DNA of 64,000 bases from an uncultured Paracoccaceae bacterium (GCA_947503765.1 CANNFA010000001.1:1-64000); one strand, 5' to 3'; positions 8,050-17,595 are shown, counted from the stretch's first letter. Program-made: numbers and translations. Notes: a model not told the origin generated them from the sequence alone.

Positions 8050-10782
8050 TCAGCGGCCGATGGCCCACCAACCGCGTTTCTTCGGTTTTGCCGGCTCTTC
8101 CGCGGCTTCCGCCGTCTCGGCCAGGGCCGGTTCGGGCTTGGCTTCCGGCTCCGACTTGGCTTCCGCCACCGGTTCAGCTTCCGCCACCGGCTCGGCTTCC
8201 GCCGCCGGGGCCGGTTCGGCCTCAGCCGCCGGCGCGGCCTTGGGCTTGCGGCTGCGCCGGGGCGCTTTCGCGGGCTTGGCCTTTTCCGGCTCGGCCGGCG
8301 ACTCTGCCACCGTTTCCGGCGCCGGCTCGGCAGCGGATTCAGCCGGCTCCGGTGCCGCCGCGACTTCGGCCGGTGCAACTTCGGCCGGTGCAGGGTCCGC
8401 GCCCGTATCGTCCGCGGCCTCGGGCGTCTCCGCCGGCGTGTCGCTCTTTCTGGAGCGCGAGCGGCGGCGGCGCTTTTTCGGCTTGTCCCCGGTCTCGTCC
8501 GTATCGGCGCTGGCCGCCTCGGCTTCTTGCGGCGCGTCTGCCGCATCGGCCTCGGCCGCGGCCGGGATCGTCTCCGGCTCCGTCACGGCATCGCCCCCCG
8601 AGTCGGCCCCGGTATCGTCACCGTCACCGTTGTCACCGTTGTCGCCGGTTCCGTTCTCGCCGTTATCCCCGTTCTCGCCATTGCCGCTGCCGCGCCGGCG
8701 GCGGCGCCTGCGGCGGCGCTTTTTCGGCTTGCCGTCGCCGTCGGATCCATCATCGGCGCCGTTGCCGCCGCTGTCCTGATCGCTGTCCTGGCCAGTCTCC
8801 TGATCGTCCTGATCGGCCGTGTCGTCCTCGTCCTCGTCGAGGTCGGCCATCATCGAGGCGTCGACCGACACCACCGGCGCGGCCTCTGCCACGGGGCGGC
8901 TGGCGGTCTTGAACTTCTCGATCGTGAAATCGGGCGAGATCAGGAACGGGTCGGCCTCGATCCGCACGGACATGCCGTAGCGCGCCTCGATCTGCGCGAC
9001 ATGCTCGCGCTTCTGGTTCATCAGGAAGTTGACGATGCCGACCGGCGCCTTGAGCAGAACCTCGCGCGTCTTGCGGCGCGTGCCCTCCTCTTCAAGCTGG
9101 CGCAGGATCGACAGCGCGAGGTTGTCGTCGGACCGGATCAGCCCGGTGCCGTGACAGGACGGGCAAGGCTGCGTCGTCGCCTCCAGCATGCCGGGGCGCA
9201 GCCGCTGGCGCGACATCTCCAGCAGGCCGAAGCCGGAAATGCGGCCCACCTGGATGCGGGCGCGGTCGGTCTTGAGCTTGTCCTTGAACTTCTTCTCGAC
9301 GGCGGCGTTGTTCCGGCGCTCTTCCATGTCGATGAAGTCGATCACGATCAGCCCGGCCAGGTCGCGCAGCCGCAACTGGCGCGCGATCTCCTCGGCGGCT
9401 TCCATGTTGGTATCGAGCGCGGTTTCCTCGATCGAGCCGCGCTTGGTCGCCCGGCCGGAGTTGACGTCGATCGCCACCAGCGCCTCGGTCACGCCGATCA
9501 CGATGTACCCGCCGGACTTGAGCTGCACGACCGGGTTGAACATCGACGACAGGTAGGATTCCACCTGGTAGCGCGCCAGAAGCGGCATCTGGTCGACGTA
9601 ATGCTTCACGTTCTTGGCGTGGGACGGCATGATCATCTTCATGAAGTCCTTGGCCACGCGGTAGCCGGCCTCGCCCTCGACCAGAACCTCGTCGATCTCG
9701 CGGTTGTACAGATCGCGGATCGACCGCTTGATCAGGTTGCCTTCCTCGTAGATCTTGGCCGGCGCGATGGATTTCAGCGTCAGCTCGCGGATCTGTTCCC
9801 ACATCCGTTGCAGGTATTCGTAATCGCGCTTGATCTCGGTCTTGGTGCGCTTGGCGCCCGCGGTCCGCACGATCAGCCCGGCGCCGTCCGGCACCTCGAT
9901 GGAGGTCGCGATTTCCTTGAGCTTCTTGCGGTCGGCCGCGTTGGTGATCTTGCGGCTGATGCCGCCGCCGCGCGCCGTGTTGGGCATCAGAACGCAGTAA
10001 CGTCCCGCCAGCGACAGGTAGGTGGTCAGCGCGGCGCCCTTGTTGCCGCGTTCCTCCTTGACGACCTGCACCAGCAGGATCTGCCGGACCTTCACGACCT
10101 CCTGGATCTTGTAGCGGCGCGGCTTGGAGCGGCGCGGCGGGCGGATTTCCTCGCTCACATCCTCGTCGGCGACCGATTCGATGTCCGAATCCAGTTCGGT
10201 CGCGTGGTCCACGGCGGCATAGGGCGCGTCATCGTCGGACCCGCCATTGCCGTTACCGTTGCCATTTCCGTTGCCGTCATGGTCATGCGCGCCGGCGGAC
10301 TCGGTGTCGGTGCCGTTCTCGGGCGCGGCATCGCCGTTGCCCTCGCCCTCACCCAGATCGACCACGTCCATGCCGGGAATATCCCCGGTCTCGACGGCGT
10401 CGCCGCTGGCGGTGCTTTCGGCTTGCGCCTTCTTCGGCCGGCTGCGCGAACGGCGGGCCTTGGGCTTGTCTTCCTCGTCCTGCTCGGCCTGCGCATAGGC
10501 GCGTTCCTCGGCCAGCAGCGCCTCGCGGTCGGCGACGGGGATCTGGTAGTAATCGGGGTGGATTTCCGAGAAAGCGAGAAAGCCGTGCCGGTTGCCGCCA
10601 TATTCGACGAAGGCCGCCTGCAGCGACGGTTCGACCCGGCTGACCTTGGCGAGATATATGTTTCCGGCTAGTTGGCGCCTGTTCTCCGTCTCGAAGTCGA
10701 ATTCCTCGACCTTGTTTCCGTCCACCACCACGACGCGCGTTTCTTCCGCGTGGGTGGCGTCGATGAGCATTTTCTTTGCCAT
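8050..10782 (-). CDS. ribonuclease E
   Basis: RNase E is the endoribonuclease that initiates mRNA decay and rRNA/tRNA processing. The 910-residue protein opens with MAKKMLIDATHAEETRV. An S1 domain begins near residue 36 and is interrupted from about 90 to 225 by an acidic, Asn/Gly-rich insert that includes a run of alternating G and N. The DNase-I-like catalytic core follows, with AIDVNSGRAT and IVIDFIDM supplying the metal-binding aspartates, then the zinc link CPSCHGTG. The last 300 residues or so are disordered, with an Arg-rich patch followed by GENGDN repeats and many Ala/Pro/Glu repeats, and end in GWWAIGR. Such tails scaffold degradosome partners. The start is ATG 10782, preceded by AAGGA; an upstream GTG at 10797 is less likely. 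Confidence 0.95.
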   Translation of the reverse strand: MAKKMLIDATHAEETRVVVVDGNKVEEFDFETENRRQLAGNIYLAKVSRVEPSLQAAFVEYGGNRHGFLAFSEIHPDYYQIPVADREALLAEERAYAQAEQDEEDKPKARRSRSRPKKAQAESTASGDAVETGDIPGMDVVDLGEGEGNGDAAPENGTDTESAGAHDHDGNGNGNGNGNGGSDDDAPYAAVDHATELDSDIESVADEDVSEEIRPPRRSKPRRYKIQEVVKVRQILLVQVVKEERGNKGAALTTYLSLAGRYCVLMPNTARGGGISRKITNAADRKKLKEIATSIEVPDGAGLIVRTAGAKRTKTEIKRDYEYLQRMWEQIRELTLKSIAPAKIYEEGNLIKRSIRDLYNREIDEVLVEGEAGYRVAKDFMKMIMPSHAKNVKHYVDQMPLLARYQVESYLSSMFNPVVQLKSGGYIVIGVTEALVAIDVNSGRATKRGSIEETALDTNMEAAEEIARQLRLRDLAGLIVIDFIDMEERRNNAAVEKKFKDKLKTDRARIQVGRISGFGLLEMSRQRLRPGMLEATTQPCPSCHGTGLIRSDDNLALSILRQLEEEGTRRKTREVLLKAPVGIVNFLMNQKREHVAQIEARYGMSVRIEADPFLISPDFTIEKFKTASRPVAEAAPVVSVDASMMADLDEDEDDTADQDDQETGQDSDQDSGGNGADDGSDGDGKPKKRRRRRRRRRGSGNGENGDNGENGTGDNGDNGDGDDTGADSGGDAVTEPETIPAAAEADAADAPQEAEAASADTDETGDKPKKRRRRSRSRKSDTPAETPEAADDTGADPAPAEVAPAEVAAAPEPAESAAEPAPETVAESPAEPEKAKPAKAPRRSRKPKAAPAAEAEPAPAAEAEPVAEAEPVAEAKSEPEAKPEPALAETAEAAEEPAKPKKRGWWAIGR

Positions 10783-11125
10783 GTTGTCCTTGCGCACCGC
10801 ACGATTGTCCCGGCGCCGGGGGGCGCGGGGGATCGTGTCGGTGGTCTTGTCTGGGCGAGGTCCGGCGCGCGCGCCACGGCAAATCGCAGCCCAGGGGCCG
10901 CCTCATTGCTCCGGTAACGTCCTGCGCGCCTCATCGCGGTTCTTCTCCGGCGGTCCTTGCCGGACCACCAATTCATTGCCCGGACCCAGGAAGGTATCCG
11001 GGCGATTTCCCGGCCGCTCGGGCCTGGTTCGCATCCCATGATTCACCCCGACGGCTGCCGGATTTGCGGAAAACCATGAAAATTCAAATCTGTTTGCGCC
11101 CGCGGAAAATGCCCGCATTGCGCTA
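10783..11125 (-). other. long 5' untranslated region of rne
   Basis: No gene is seen between rne and the regulator gene to its right (10783-11259). If the promoter at 11131-11160 is right, rne mRNA carries about 340 untranslated bases. In enterobacteria the rne leader is the target of RNase E autoregulation; the same use here is inference. Confidence 0.4.
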
Positions 11126-11130
11126 GGGCT

Positions 11131-11160
11131 AACATAAGGGCGAAATGCGGGATATTACAA
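11131..11160 (-). promoter_or_regulatory. candidate sigma-70-type promoter for rne
   Basis: On the minus strand TTGTAA (11155-11160) and TATGTT (11131-11136) are separated by 18 bases. It is the best match in the gap and lies in an A+T-richer pocket. Confidence 0.35.
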
Positions 11161-11259
11161 CAATCAAATCCCCGAATTCGTACATGACGCGGCGCCGGCC
11201 ACCATCACTGGGGCGCGCCGGCGGCGCATTCGGCCGCGGCGGCGCCCGATTTCAATCGC

Positions 11260-12591
11260 TTACAGGTAGTCGGACCGTTGCAGCGCGTATTTCGCCATCT
11301 TCTCGTTCAGGGTCCGGCGCGGCAGGCACAATTCGTCCATCACCGCCACGATCGAGCCCTTGTGGCGGCGCATCGTGTTGTCGATCAGCATCCGCTCGAA
11401 CGCCTCGACATATTCCTTGAGCGGCTTTCCTTCCGTGGTCATCACCGGCTGCGCCTCGTCGCTTTCGGCCATCAGCAGCGACGCGATGGTGCCGGTGCCG
11501 CGCCGGTTCTGCAGCACCGCGCGTTCTGCCACGTTGATCAACTGGCGGATGTTGCCCGGCCAGGGCGCCTGCAACAGCTGCGCGGCCTCCTGCGCGGAAA
11601 CCTGCGGCGCGTCGCAGCCGTATTCGTCGGCGAACTGCTCGGAAAAGTTGGTGAACAGCATCAGGATGTCCTCGCCCCGCTGGCGCAGCGGCGGCAGGGT
11701 GATCTTCATCGCCGCCAGCCGGAAGAACAGGTCGGGGCGCAGCACGTCCTCGCAGGTCTTGCCCTGTTCCTGCAGGTTCGAGATCGCGACGATGCGGGTT
11801 TCGGCGGGCGTGCCCTGCTCGTTCATCCAGGACAGCAGCCGCGCCTGCAGCGCCTCGGGCAGCGATTCGATGTCCTCCAGCACCAGCGTGCCGCCGCGCG
11901 CCTCTTCCAGCGCGGGCAGGCCGCCGCCATCCTCGACCGGGCCGAACAGCCGGCGCGCCAACGTGTCGGTGTCATGCGCCGCACAGGACAGCAGCACGAA
12001 CTTGCGCCCCGCCTTGGCGCCGACCGCGTGCAGCGCATGGGCCACCAGCGTCTTGCCGGTCCCGGTCTCGCCGTCGATCAGGACGTGCCCGTCCGCCTGC
12101 CCCAGATCGAGGATGTCCTCGCGCAGACGCTCCATCACCGGGCTGGCGCCGATCAGCTTCTTCATCAGGGTGGAGCCGTCCGACAGCTCGCGACGCAGCG
12201 CGCGGTTGTCCAGCACCAGCCGCCGGCGCTGCGTGGCGCGCTTGGCCAGCTCGGTCATCTTGTCGGGGTTGAACGGCTTTTCGAGGAAGTCAAAGGCGCC
12301 GACACGCATCGCCTCGACCGCCATGGGCACGTCGCCGTGGCCGGTGATCATGATCACCGGCAGCGCCGAGTCGACGCTCATCAGTTTCTTCAGGAACTGC
12401 ATCCCGTCCATGCCGGGCATCTTGATGTCGCTGACCACCGCGCCGGGATAGTCGGGGCCAAGCGATTTCAGCGCCTCCTCCGCGCTGGGAAAGGTCTCGG
12501 TGTCGAAGCCCGACAGCGCCAGCCACTGGCTGATGGATTGCCGCATGTCCTGTTCGTCGTCGATGATGGCGATCTTCATTGCCTGGGTCAT
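11260..12591 (-). CDS. DctD-like response regulator without a GAFTGA loop
   Basis: This 443-residue regulator has a receiver domain (Asp55 in VVSDIKMPGMDG, preceded by IIDDEQD), an AAA+ domain with Walker A GETGTGKT, an R-finger region, and a C-terminal Fis-type helix-turn-helix (GSIVAVMDELCLPRRTL). Where sigma-54 activators carry GAFTGA after LFG, this protein reads LFGPVEDGGGLPAL, and the Walker B region is LVLEDI instead of LFLDEI. It therefore probably does not remodel sigma-54 holoenzyme. The gene follows the kinase by 13 bases; AGGAAC precedes ATG 12591. No dicarboxylate transporter is adjacent, so the DctD label is structural only. Confidence 0.85.
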   Translation of the reverse strand: MTQAMKIAIIDDEQDMRQSISQWLALSGFDTETFPSAEEALKSLGPDYPGAVVSDIKMPGMDGMQFLKKLMSVDSALPVIMITGHGDVPMAVEAMRVGAFDFLEKPFNPDKMTELAKRATQRRRLVLDNRALRRELSDGSTLMKKLIGASPVMERLREDILDLGQADGHVLIDGETGTGKTLVAHALHAVGAKAGRKFVLLSCAAHDTDTLARRLFGPVEDGGGLPALEEARGGTLVLEDIESLPEALQARLLSWMNEQGTPAETRIVAISNLQEQGKTCEDVLRPDLFFRLAAMKITLPPLRQRGEDILMLFTNFSEQFADEYGCDAPQVSAQEAAQLLQAPWPGNIRQLINVAERAVLQNRRGTGTIASLLMAESDEAQPVMTTEGKPLKEYVEAFERMLIDNTMRRHKGSIVAVMDELCLPRRTLNEKMAKYALQRSDYL

Positions 12592-12604
12592 GGTCGTTCC
12601 TGTC

Positions 12605-14365
12605 CTATTCCGCCGCCTTCATGTCCGCGTCGATCAGAGGCAGCCTCACCTCGAAAACGGCGCCGCCCGTCTTTCCGTTCCGTGCCGAGAGCCGGCCGCC
12701 GAGGTCCTTGACGATCCCCGACGAAATCGCAAGGCCCAGCCCGACCCCGTCGCCCGGCGCCTTGGTGGTGTAGAACGGCTCGAACAGCGAATCGAGATCG
12801 CGGATTCCCGGCCCGTTGTCGCGCACCGTGATGGTGGCGATCTGCCCCGCGGTCAGCAGGATGTCCACCGCCGGCTCGGGCACCTGCTTGGTCGCGTCCA
12901 GCGCGTTGCGCAAGAGGTTGATCAGCACCTGTTCCAGCCGGATACGGTCGGCCATGATCATCACCGGCTGTTCCGGCAACGACCGGGTGATGCGCATCTT
13001 GCGCTCCTTGAGCTGCGGCTCCATCATGGAAAGAGCCGAGGAAATGCAATGCCTTGCATCCACAGGCTCGACCGCGTCGCCGCCCTTGCGCGCGAACGAC
13101 TTGAGCTGCCGGGTGATCGCGCCCATCCGCTCGATCAGGTCGTCCACGCGCTGAAAGCTCGACAACGCCTCTTCCGGGCGGCGCCGCTGCAACAGCAGCT
13201 TGGAGCCGGCCAGATAGGTCTTCATCGCCGCCAGCGGTTGGTTCAGCTCGTGGCTGACGCTGGCCGACATCTCGCCCAGCGCCGCCAGCTTGGAGCTTTG
13301 GGCGATGGTCTGCTCGGCCACTTCGAGGTTCTTCTCCACACGCTCGCGCTCGGCGATTTCCCGCTGCAGGGCCACGTTGAGCTGGCGCAGTTCGGTCATC
13401 TCCTTCTGAAAGAAGATCGAGCGCGCCAGCGCCCGGCGGCTCGACAGGTAGAACGCGCCGGCCAGCAGGATCGCGAAGAACATGATCTCCAGCGCCAGCA
13501 CACCGTTCACCCGCTCGCGCACGCTGGTATAGGTGGTGAAGGTGATCATCCGCCAGCCGCGGAACGGGATCCGGTTTTCCAGCCGCATCAGCGCGCTGCC
13601 GCGGTAGAACGCCTCGGTCGGGAGCGCCGCCCAGTCCGCCGTCGCGCGGATCGCCCGCTCGATCGCGGACGGGGCAGAGCGCAGGCGCAGCGCCTCTTCC
13701 TCGGTCAGCCCGCGCCATTTCGGCTCGGTCGACAGGACGATCGAGCCTTCGCTGTCGGTCACGATCACGGCGTCGGAAATCGTCGCCCAGGTCTGTTCGA
13801 ACTTGCGCAGATCGACCTCGACCACGATCACGCCGATCAACTCTCCGCCCGCCTCGATGCGGCGCGAATAGTTGAACTGCATCGCACCGTTCTCGGCGCG
13901 GAAGGCGTTGAACACCGTGTCGTTCGACCGCAGCGCGGCGATGAAATACGGCTCCGCGCGGTGGGTGGAGGCGATGGTGGGCCGGTCGGTCGCCGCGACC
14001 ACGCGCCCGCCCGCATCCAGCATCATCAGCGAGGCCGCGCCGATCTCGTCCTTGACGGAAATCAGCCGCTGCGAGGTCTGGCTGAAATCGCCGGAATTCA
14101 GCGCCCCGATCAGCACCGGGTCGCGCGCCAGCAGCAGCGGCACGATGGAATTGCGCTGCAACTCGCTCAGCAGGTTGCCCGCATACAGCGCCTGGCGCAC
14201 CTCGGCGCGGTTCTTGGTGGCGACCGTGTAGCGTTCGGTCAGGAACCGGTTGGTGAACCAGACCGCCGCCACGGCCGCGCAGATGAACACCAGCAGCGCC
14301 CCGCGCGCGCGCCACGACAGGGCGGTGCGCACCGGCTCTTGGCTGGCAAGGGTCGCGGTCTTCAT
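12605..14365 (-). CDS. DctB-like sensor histidine kinase
   Basis: The 586-residue kinase has transmembrane helices near residues 22-38 and 288-306 that bracket a periplasmic double-PAS/Cache-type sensor domain. A coiled coil follows at about 320-355, then the phospho-acceptor motif SHELNQPLAAMK with His372, an N box (NLLRNALDATKQ) and G boxes (DNGPGI, GVGLGLAIS). This is the architecture of C4-dicarboxylate sensors. It is transcribed ahead of its regulator (12605 to 12591) and the two form a two-component pair. The ligand is not known from context because no transporter gene is adjacent. Confidence 0.92.
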   Translation of the reverse strand: MKTATLASQEPVRTALSWRARGALLVFICAAVAAVWFTNRFLTERYTVATKNRAEVRQALYAGNLLSELQRNSIVPLLLARDPVLIGALNSGDFSQTSQRLISVKDEIGAASLMMLDAGGRVVAATDRPTIASTHRAEPYFIAALRSNDTVFNAFRAENGAMQFNYSRRIEAGGELIGVIVVEVDLRKFEQTWATISDAVIVTDSEGSIVLSTEPKWRGLTEEEALRLRSAPSAIERAIRATADWAALPTEAFYRGSALMRLENRIPFRGWRMITFTTYTSVRERVNGVLALEIMFFAILLAGAFYLSSRRALARSIFFQKEMTELRQLNVALQREIAERERVEKNLEVAEQTIAQSSKLAALGEMSASVSHELNQPLAAMKTYLAGSKLLLQRRRPEEALSSFQRVDDLIERMGAITRQLKSFARKGGDAVEPVDARHCISSALSMMEPQLKERKMRITRSLPEQPVMIMADRIRLEQVLINLLRNALDATKQVPEPAVDILLTAGQIATITVRDNGPGIRDLDSLFEPFYTTKAPGDGVGLGLAISSGIVKDLGGRLSARNGKTGGAVFEVRLPLIDADMKAAE

Positions 14366-14411
14366 GGCGCGCAGGGTACGCCCGCCCGCGCCGCGGCTCA
14401 AGCGCGGCGGC

Positions 14412-15080
14412 TCAGGCCGGAACGCCAAGACCGGCCAGCGCGCGGAAAACCGCCGCGCCGTCGGTGCCGCCATGCGCCGCGTCCACCGCCCGTTCGGGAT
14501 GCGGCATCATGCCCAGCACGCGCCGGTTCTCCGACAGAACGCCCGCGATGTCCGCCACCGACCCGTTCGGGTTGTCCAGATAGGCAAAGGCGATACGGTC
14601 CTGGTCCTGTAGATGCCGCAGCGTCTCGGGATCGGCGATGTAATTGCCGTCGTGATGCGCGACCGGCAGGCTGATCTGCTGGTCCGGCGCGTATCCGGCC
14701 GTGAACGGGCTATCCGCGGTGGCCACACGCAGCGGCACGTTGCGGCAGACGAATTTCAGCCCCGCATTGCGCATCAGCGCGCCGGGCAGAAGGCCGGTCT
14801 CGGTCAGCACCTGGAACCCGTTGCAGATGCCCAGGACATGCCCCCCCGCGCCGGCGAAATCGACCACCGCGCGGGTCACGGGCGAGCGGGCGGCGATGGC
14901 GCCGCAGCGCAGGTAATCGCCGTAGGAAAACCCGCCCGGCACCCCGACGATGTCCAGCCCGGCCGGCAGCTCGGTCTCCTTGTGCCAGACCATCGACACC
15001 TCGGCCCCCGCCGCCCGGAAGGCGACGGCAAGATCGCGGTCGCAATTCGACCCCGGATAGACGATGACAGCGGCTTTCAT
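14412..15080 (-). CDS. purQ: phosphoribosylformylglycinamidine synthase, glutaminase subunit PurQ
   Basis: PurQ supplies ammonia from glutamine to PurL in step four of purine synthesis. The 222-residue class I amidotransferase has the nucleophile Cys86 in GICNGFQ and His194/Glu196 in MMPHPER. The N-terminal YPGSNCDRD and [12 protein letters not shown] segments match the small-subunit PurQ form, which needs PurS as a third subunit. PurS is encoded 1.3 kb upstream in the same direction. The start overlaps the stop of the small upstream gene in an ATGA junction. Confidence 0.97.
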   Translation of the reverse strand: MKAAVIVYPGSNCDRDLAVAFRAAGAEVSMVWHKETELPAGLDIVGVPGGFSYGDYLRCGAIAARSPVTRAVVDFAGAGGHVLGICNGFQVLTETGLLPGALMRNAGLKFVCRNVPLRVATADSPFTAGYAPDQQISLPVAHHDGNYIADPETLRHLQDQDRIAFAYLDNPNGSVADIAGVLSENRRVLGMMPHPERAVDAAHGGTDGAAVFRALAGLGVPA

Positions 15081-15289
15081 TTCGCCTTTCCTTCGGCTTT
15101 CTTTTCTGGAATGCAGTAGGCTTCGACGCTCACATAACTCTGCGCAGTTAACAATTCCTCTTCAAAATTGATGGCAGAGCGTTCACAGGTTTTTCGGTCC
15201 TCATAGGGTCCAAAGCGCTCGGTCACGATGTGGCCAGAGCCATCTCCGGCAATGCTCAGGACAACCAACATGGTCCACAAGATCTCCAT
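15077..15289 (-). CDS. small exported hypothetical protein
   Basis: The 70-residue product has an N-terminal hydrophobic segment ([13 protein letters not shown]) that may be a signal peptide, two cysteines (KTCERS and AYCIPE) that could form a disulfide bond, and a Lys-rich C-terminus. It is A+T-richer than its neighbours. Its stop overlaps the purQ start by ATGA, so it is translationally coupled to purQ. No function is recognised. Confidence 0.65.
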   Translation of the reverse strand: MEILWTMLVVLSIAGDGSGHIVTERFGPYEDRKTCERSAINFEEELLTAQSYVSVEAYCIPEKKAEGKAK

Positions 15290-15298
15290 GTCGAAATC

Positions 15299-16342
15299 CT
15301 AACTGCTGAAATCGGTGATCACCGCCACGCCCGGCGGCGCGGGGCGGTCGAAGGCGGCAAGCTCGGCGCTCGCGCCCGACAGGCCGATGCGCCGCGCGAT
15401 CAGCGGGGTCAGATCCACCTGCCCCGCCTCGATCAGCGACATCAGGCTGGGATAGCGGTGCGCCGGCATGCCGCGCGTGCCGAACAGCGCCAGCTGCCCC
15501 GAATAGACCGCATCCATCGGCAGCGTCATCTGGGTATGCGGGCCGGCCGGCATGCCGACCTGCACCATCCGGCCCAGCTTGCGCAGACAAAGCAGCGCGT
15601 TGCGAGCCGTCTCGGCGATGCCCAGCGCCTCGATGGCGACATGCGCGCCGCCGCCCGTCGCCTCGCGCAGGGCCGCGACCGGATCGCCTGCCGAGGCGTC
15701 GACCGCCACATCCGCGCCCAGCGCGCAGGCATGGTCCAGCTTTTCCAGCGTCACGTCGATCACCGCCACCCGCGCGCCCAGCGCCCGGCCCAGCAGCATC
15801 GCCGACAGGCCCAGCCCGCCGGTGCCCCAGACCGCCAGCCATTCGCCCGCATGCAGCGCCGCGCGCCCGGTCAACGCGTGCCACGCGGTCGTCACCCGGC
15901 AGCCCAGCGCGGCGGCCAGCGCCGGCTCCATCGCCTCGGGCAGCGGCGTGAGGTTCACATCCGCATGCGCCACCGCGATCCGTTCGGCAAAGGCGCCCGG
16001 CGCGGTAAAGCCGGGCACCACCTGCGCGTCGCAGGTGGTCTGGTGCCCCGCCTGGCAGGCCGGGCAACGCCCGCAGGCCAGGATGAACGGCGCGATCACC
16101 CTGTCGCCGGCCCGCCAGCGGGTGACGCCGGCGCCGACTTCTTCCACCACGCCGCAATATTCGTGCCCCGGCACATGCGGCAACGAAATGTCCGGGTCCG
16201 CGCCGGTCCAGGCATGCCAGTCCGATCGGCACACGCCGCAGGCCAGCACCCGCAGCACGACACCGCCCGCCGGGCATTCCGGGTCGGGCACCGCCCGCAC
16301 GTCCAGAGGATCCCTGTAGCCCGTCAGAACCGCTGCCCGCAT
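15299..16342 (-). CDS. zinc-dependent medium-chain alcohol dehydrogenase
   Basis: This 347-residue NAD(P)-dependent dehydrogenase has catalytic zinc ligands Cys38 (CGVCRSDWH), His60 and Glu61 (GHEYCG). Structural zinc cysteines are Cys90, 93, 96 and 104 (CGRCPACQAGHQTTC), and the Rossmann motif is GTGGLG. Substrate specificity cannot be read from the sequence. It sits 38 bases after purS and 9 bases before the small gene preceding purQ, so it appears to be embedded in a purine operon. A link to purine metabolism is not obvious and insertion into the operon is more likely. Confidence 0.9.
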   Translation of the reverse strand: MRAAVLTGYRDPLDVRAVPDPECPAGGVVLRVLACGVCRSDWHAWTGADPDISLPHVPGHEYCGVVEEVGAGVTRWRAGDRVIAPFILACGRCPACQAGHQTTCDAQVVPGFTAPGAFAERIAVAHADVNLTPLPEAMEPALAAALGCRVTTAWHALTGRAALHAGEWLAVWGTGGLGLSAMLLGRALGARVAVIDVTLEKLDHACALGADVAVDASAGDPVAALREATGGGAHVAIEALGIAETARNALLCLRKLGRMVQVGMPAGPHTQMTLPMDAVYSGQLALFGTRGMPAHRYPSLMSLIEAGQVDLTPLIARRIGLSGASAELAAFDRPAPPGVAVITDFSS

Positions 16343-16380
16343 CGCGCCGCCCCCATGCTGCCCCGTTCGGGAAATCCCGT

Positions 16381-16620
16381 TCAGGAAATCTCGATCTCGT
16401 AGCGTTCGATCACGGTATTGGCGAGCAGCTGCTCGCACATCCGCGTCACCTCGTCCCTTGCCGCGTCCGCGTCGGTGCTTTCGAGATCCAGCTCGATCAC
16501 CTTGCCCTGGCGCACGCCCGAGACCCCGCCGAAGCCCAGCGATCCCAGGGCGCGGCGCACCGCCTCGCCCTGCGGATCGAGAACCCCGTCCTTCAGCATC
16601 ACCTGAACCCGTGCCTTCAT
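16381..16620 (-). CDS. purS: phosphoribosylformylglycinamidine synthase subunit PurS
   Basis: PurS is the small dimeric bridge that joins PurL and PurQ in the three-part FGAM synthase. The 79-residue product shows the family pattern MKARVQVMLKDGVLDPQG, then LGSLGF, VRQGKVIEL and a C-terminal CEQLLANTVIE. It lies 62 bases after purC and reads in the same direction, with a copy of the dispersed element between them. Confidence 0.95.
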   Translation of the reverse strand: MKARVQVMLKDGVLDPQGEAVRRALGSLGFGGVSGVRQGKVIELDLESTDADAARDEVTRMCEQLLANTVIERYEIEIS

Positions 16621-16634
16621 CGCGCCCACGTCCC

Positions 16635-16660
16635 GCTTCTTCTCGTTCCAAATACGCAGC
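16635..16660 (-). repeat. dispersed intergenic element, copy C
   Basis: Minus-strand GCGTATTTGGAACGAGAAG followed by AAGC, between purC and purS and collinear with both. It differs from the consensus by a few bases. Confidence 0.6.
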
Positions 16661-16682
16661 CCGCCCGGCCGCCCCCGCGGTA

Positions 16683-17444
16683 TCAGTTGATCAGGTGCGG
16701 CTTGGCGGCATGGGTGACGTTGGACGGCAGCACGCCCAGCCGCCGCGCCACCTCGGCATAGGCGTCGCCCAGATCGCCCAGGTCGCGGCGGAACACGTCC
16801 TTGTCCAGCTTGCGCCCGCTCTCGATGTCCCACAGCCGGCAGCTGTCGGGGCTGATCTCGTCGGCGACGATCAGGCGCTGGAAATCGTTGTCCCAGATGC
16901 GGCCGATCTCGATCTTGAAATCCACCAGCCTTATGCCGACCGCCAGCATCACGCCGGACATGAAATCGTTCACGCGCAGCGCCAGCGCGACCATGTCGTC
17001 GAGATCCTGCTGCTGCGCCCAGCCGAAGGCGATGACATGTTCCTCGGTGACCAGCGGATCGCCCAGCGCGTCGTCCTTGAAGTAGAACTCGATGATCGGG
17101 CGCGGCAGCGGCGTGCCTTCCTCGATGCCCAGCCGTTCGGACATTGAGCCGGCGGCGATGTTGCGCACCACCACTTCCAGCGGAATGATCTCCACCTGGC
17201 GGATCAGCTGCTCGCGCATGTTCAGGCGGCGGATGAAATGGGTGGGCACGCCGATATGGTTCAGCCCCGACATGAAGAATTCCGACAGCCGGTTGTTCAG
17301 CACCCCCTTGCCGTCGATAACGCCCGTCTTCTCCGCGTTGAACGCGGTGGCATCGTCCTTGAAGTACTGCACCAATGTCCCCGGCTCGGGGCCCTCGTAC
17401 AGGATCTTCGCCTTGCCCTCGTAGACCTTCTTGCGCCTTGCCAT
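16683..17444 (-). CDS. purC: SAICAR synthetase PurC
   Basis: PurC condenses CAIR with aspartate in an ATP-dependent step of purine synthesis. The 253-residue protein begins [32 protein letters not shown], the nucleotide-binding start of the family. It contains [14 protein letters not shown], then [18 protein letters not shown] and [10 protein letters not shown] with the catalytic and substrate-binding residues. Length matches the prokaryotic family. GGAG precedes ATG 17444. It heads the leftward purC-purS-adh-small ORF-purQ run. Confidence 0.97.
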   Translation of the reverse strand: MARRKKVYEGKAKILYEGPEPGTLVQYFKDDATAFNAEKTGVIDGKGVLNNRLSEFFMSGLNHIGVPTHFIRRLNMREQLIRQVEIIPLEVVVRNIAAGSMSERLGIEEGTPLPRPIIEFYFKDDALGDPLVTEEHVIAFGWAQQQDLDDMVALALRVNDFMSGVMLAVGIRLVDFKIEIGRIWDNDFQRLIVADEISPDSCRLWDIESGRKLDKDVFRRDLGDLGDAYAEVARRLGVLPSNVTHAAKPHLIN

Positions 17445-17595
17445 GGATACTCCGATCGGACGGGCGAAAGGCCCGCGCCCTGCTGGGCCGTCCCTATATT
17501 CCAGAAGGCCGCAACCCGCAAGCCACGCCGCCCCTTGCCTCAGCGCGCCGCCGCAGGCATATGACGCTTAATGGATCAGAGCCGAGAGGACCACG

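Noticed and set aside
7726-10671. Long open frame antisense to rne
   Set aside because: It is a shadow of high GC codon bias opposite rne, with repetitive Arg/Gly/Leu-rich translation and no ribosome-binding site.
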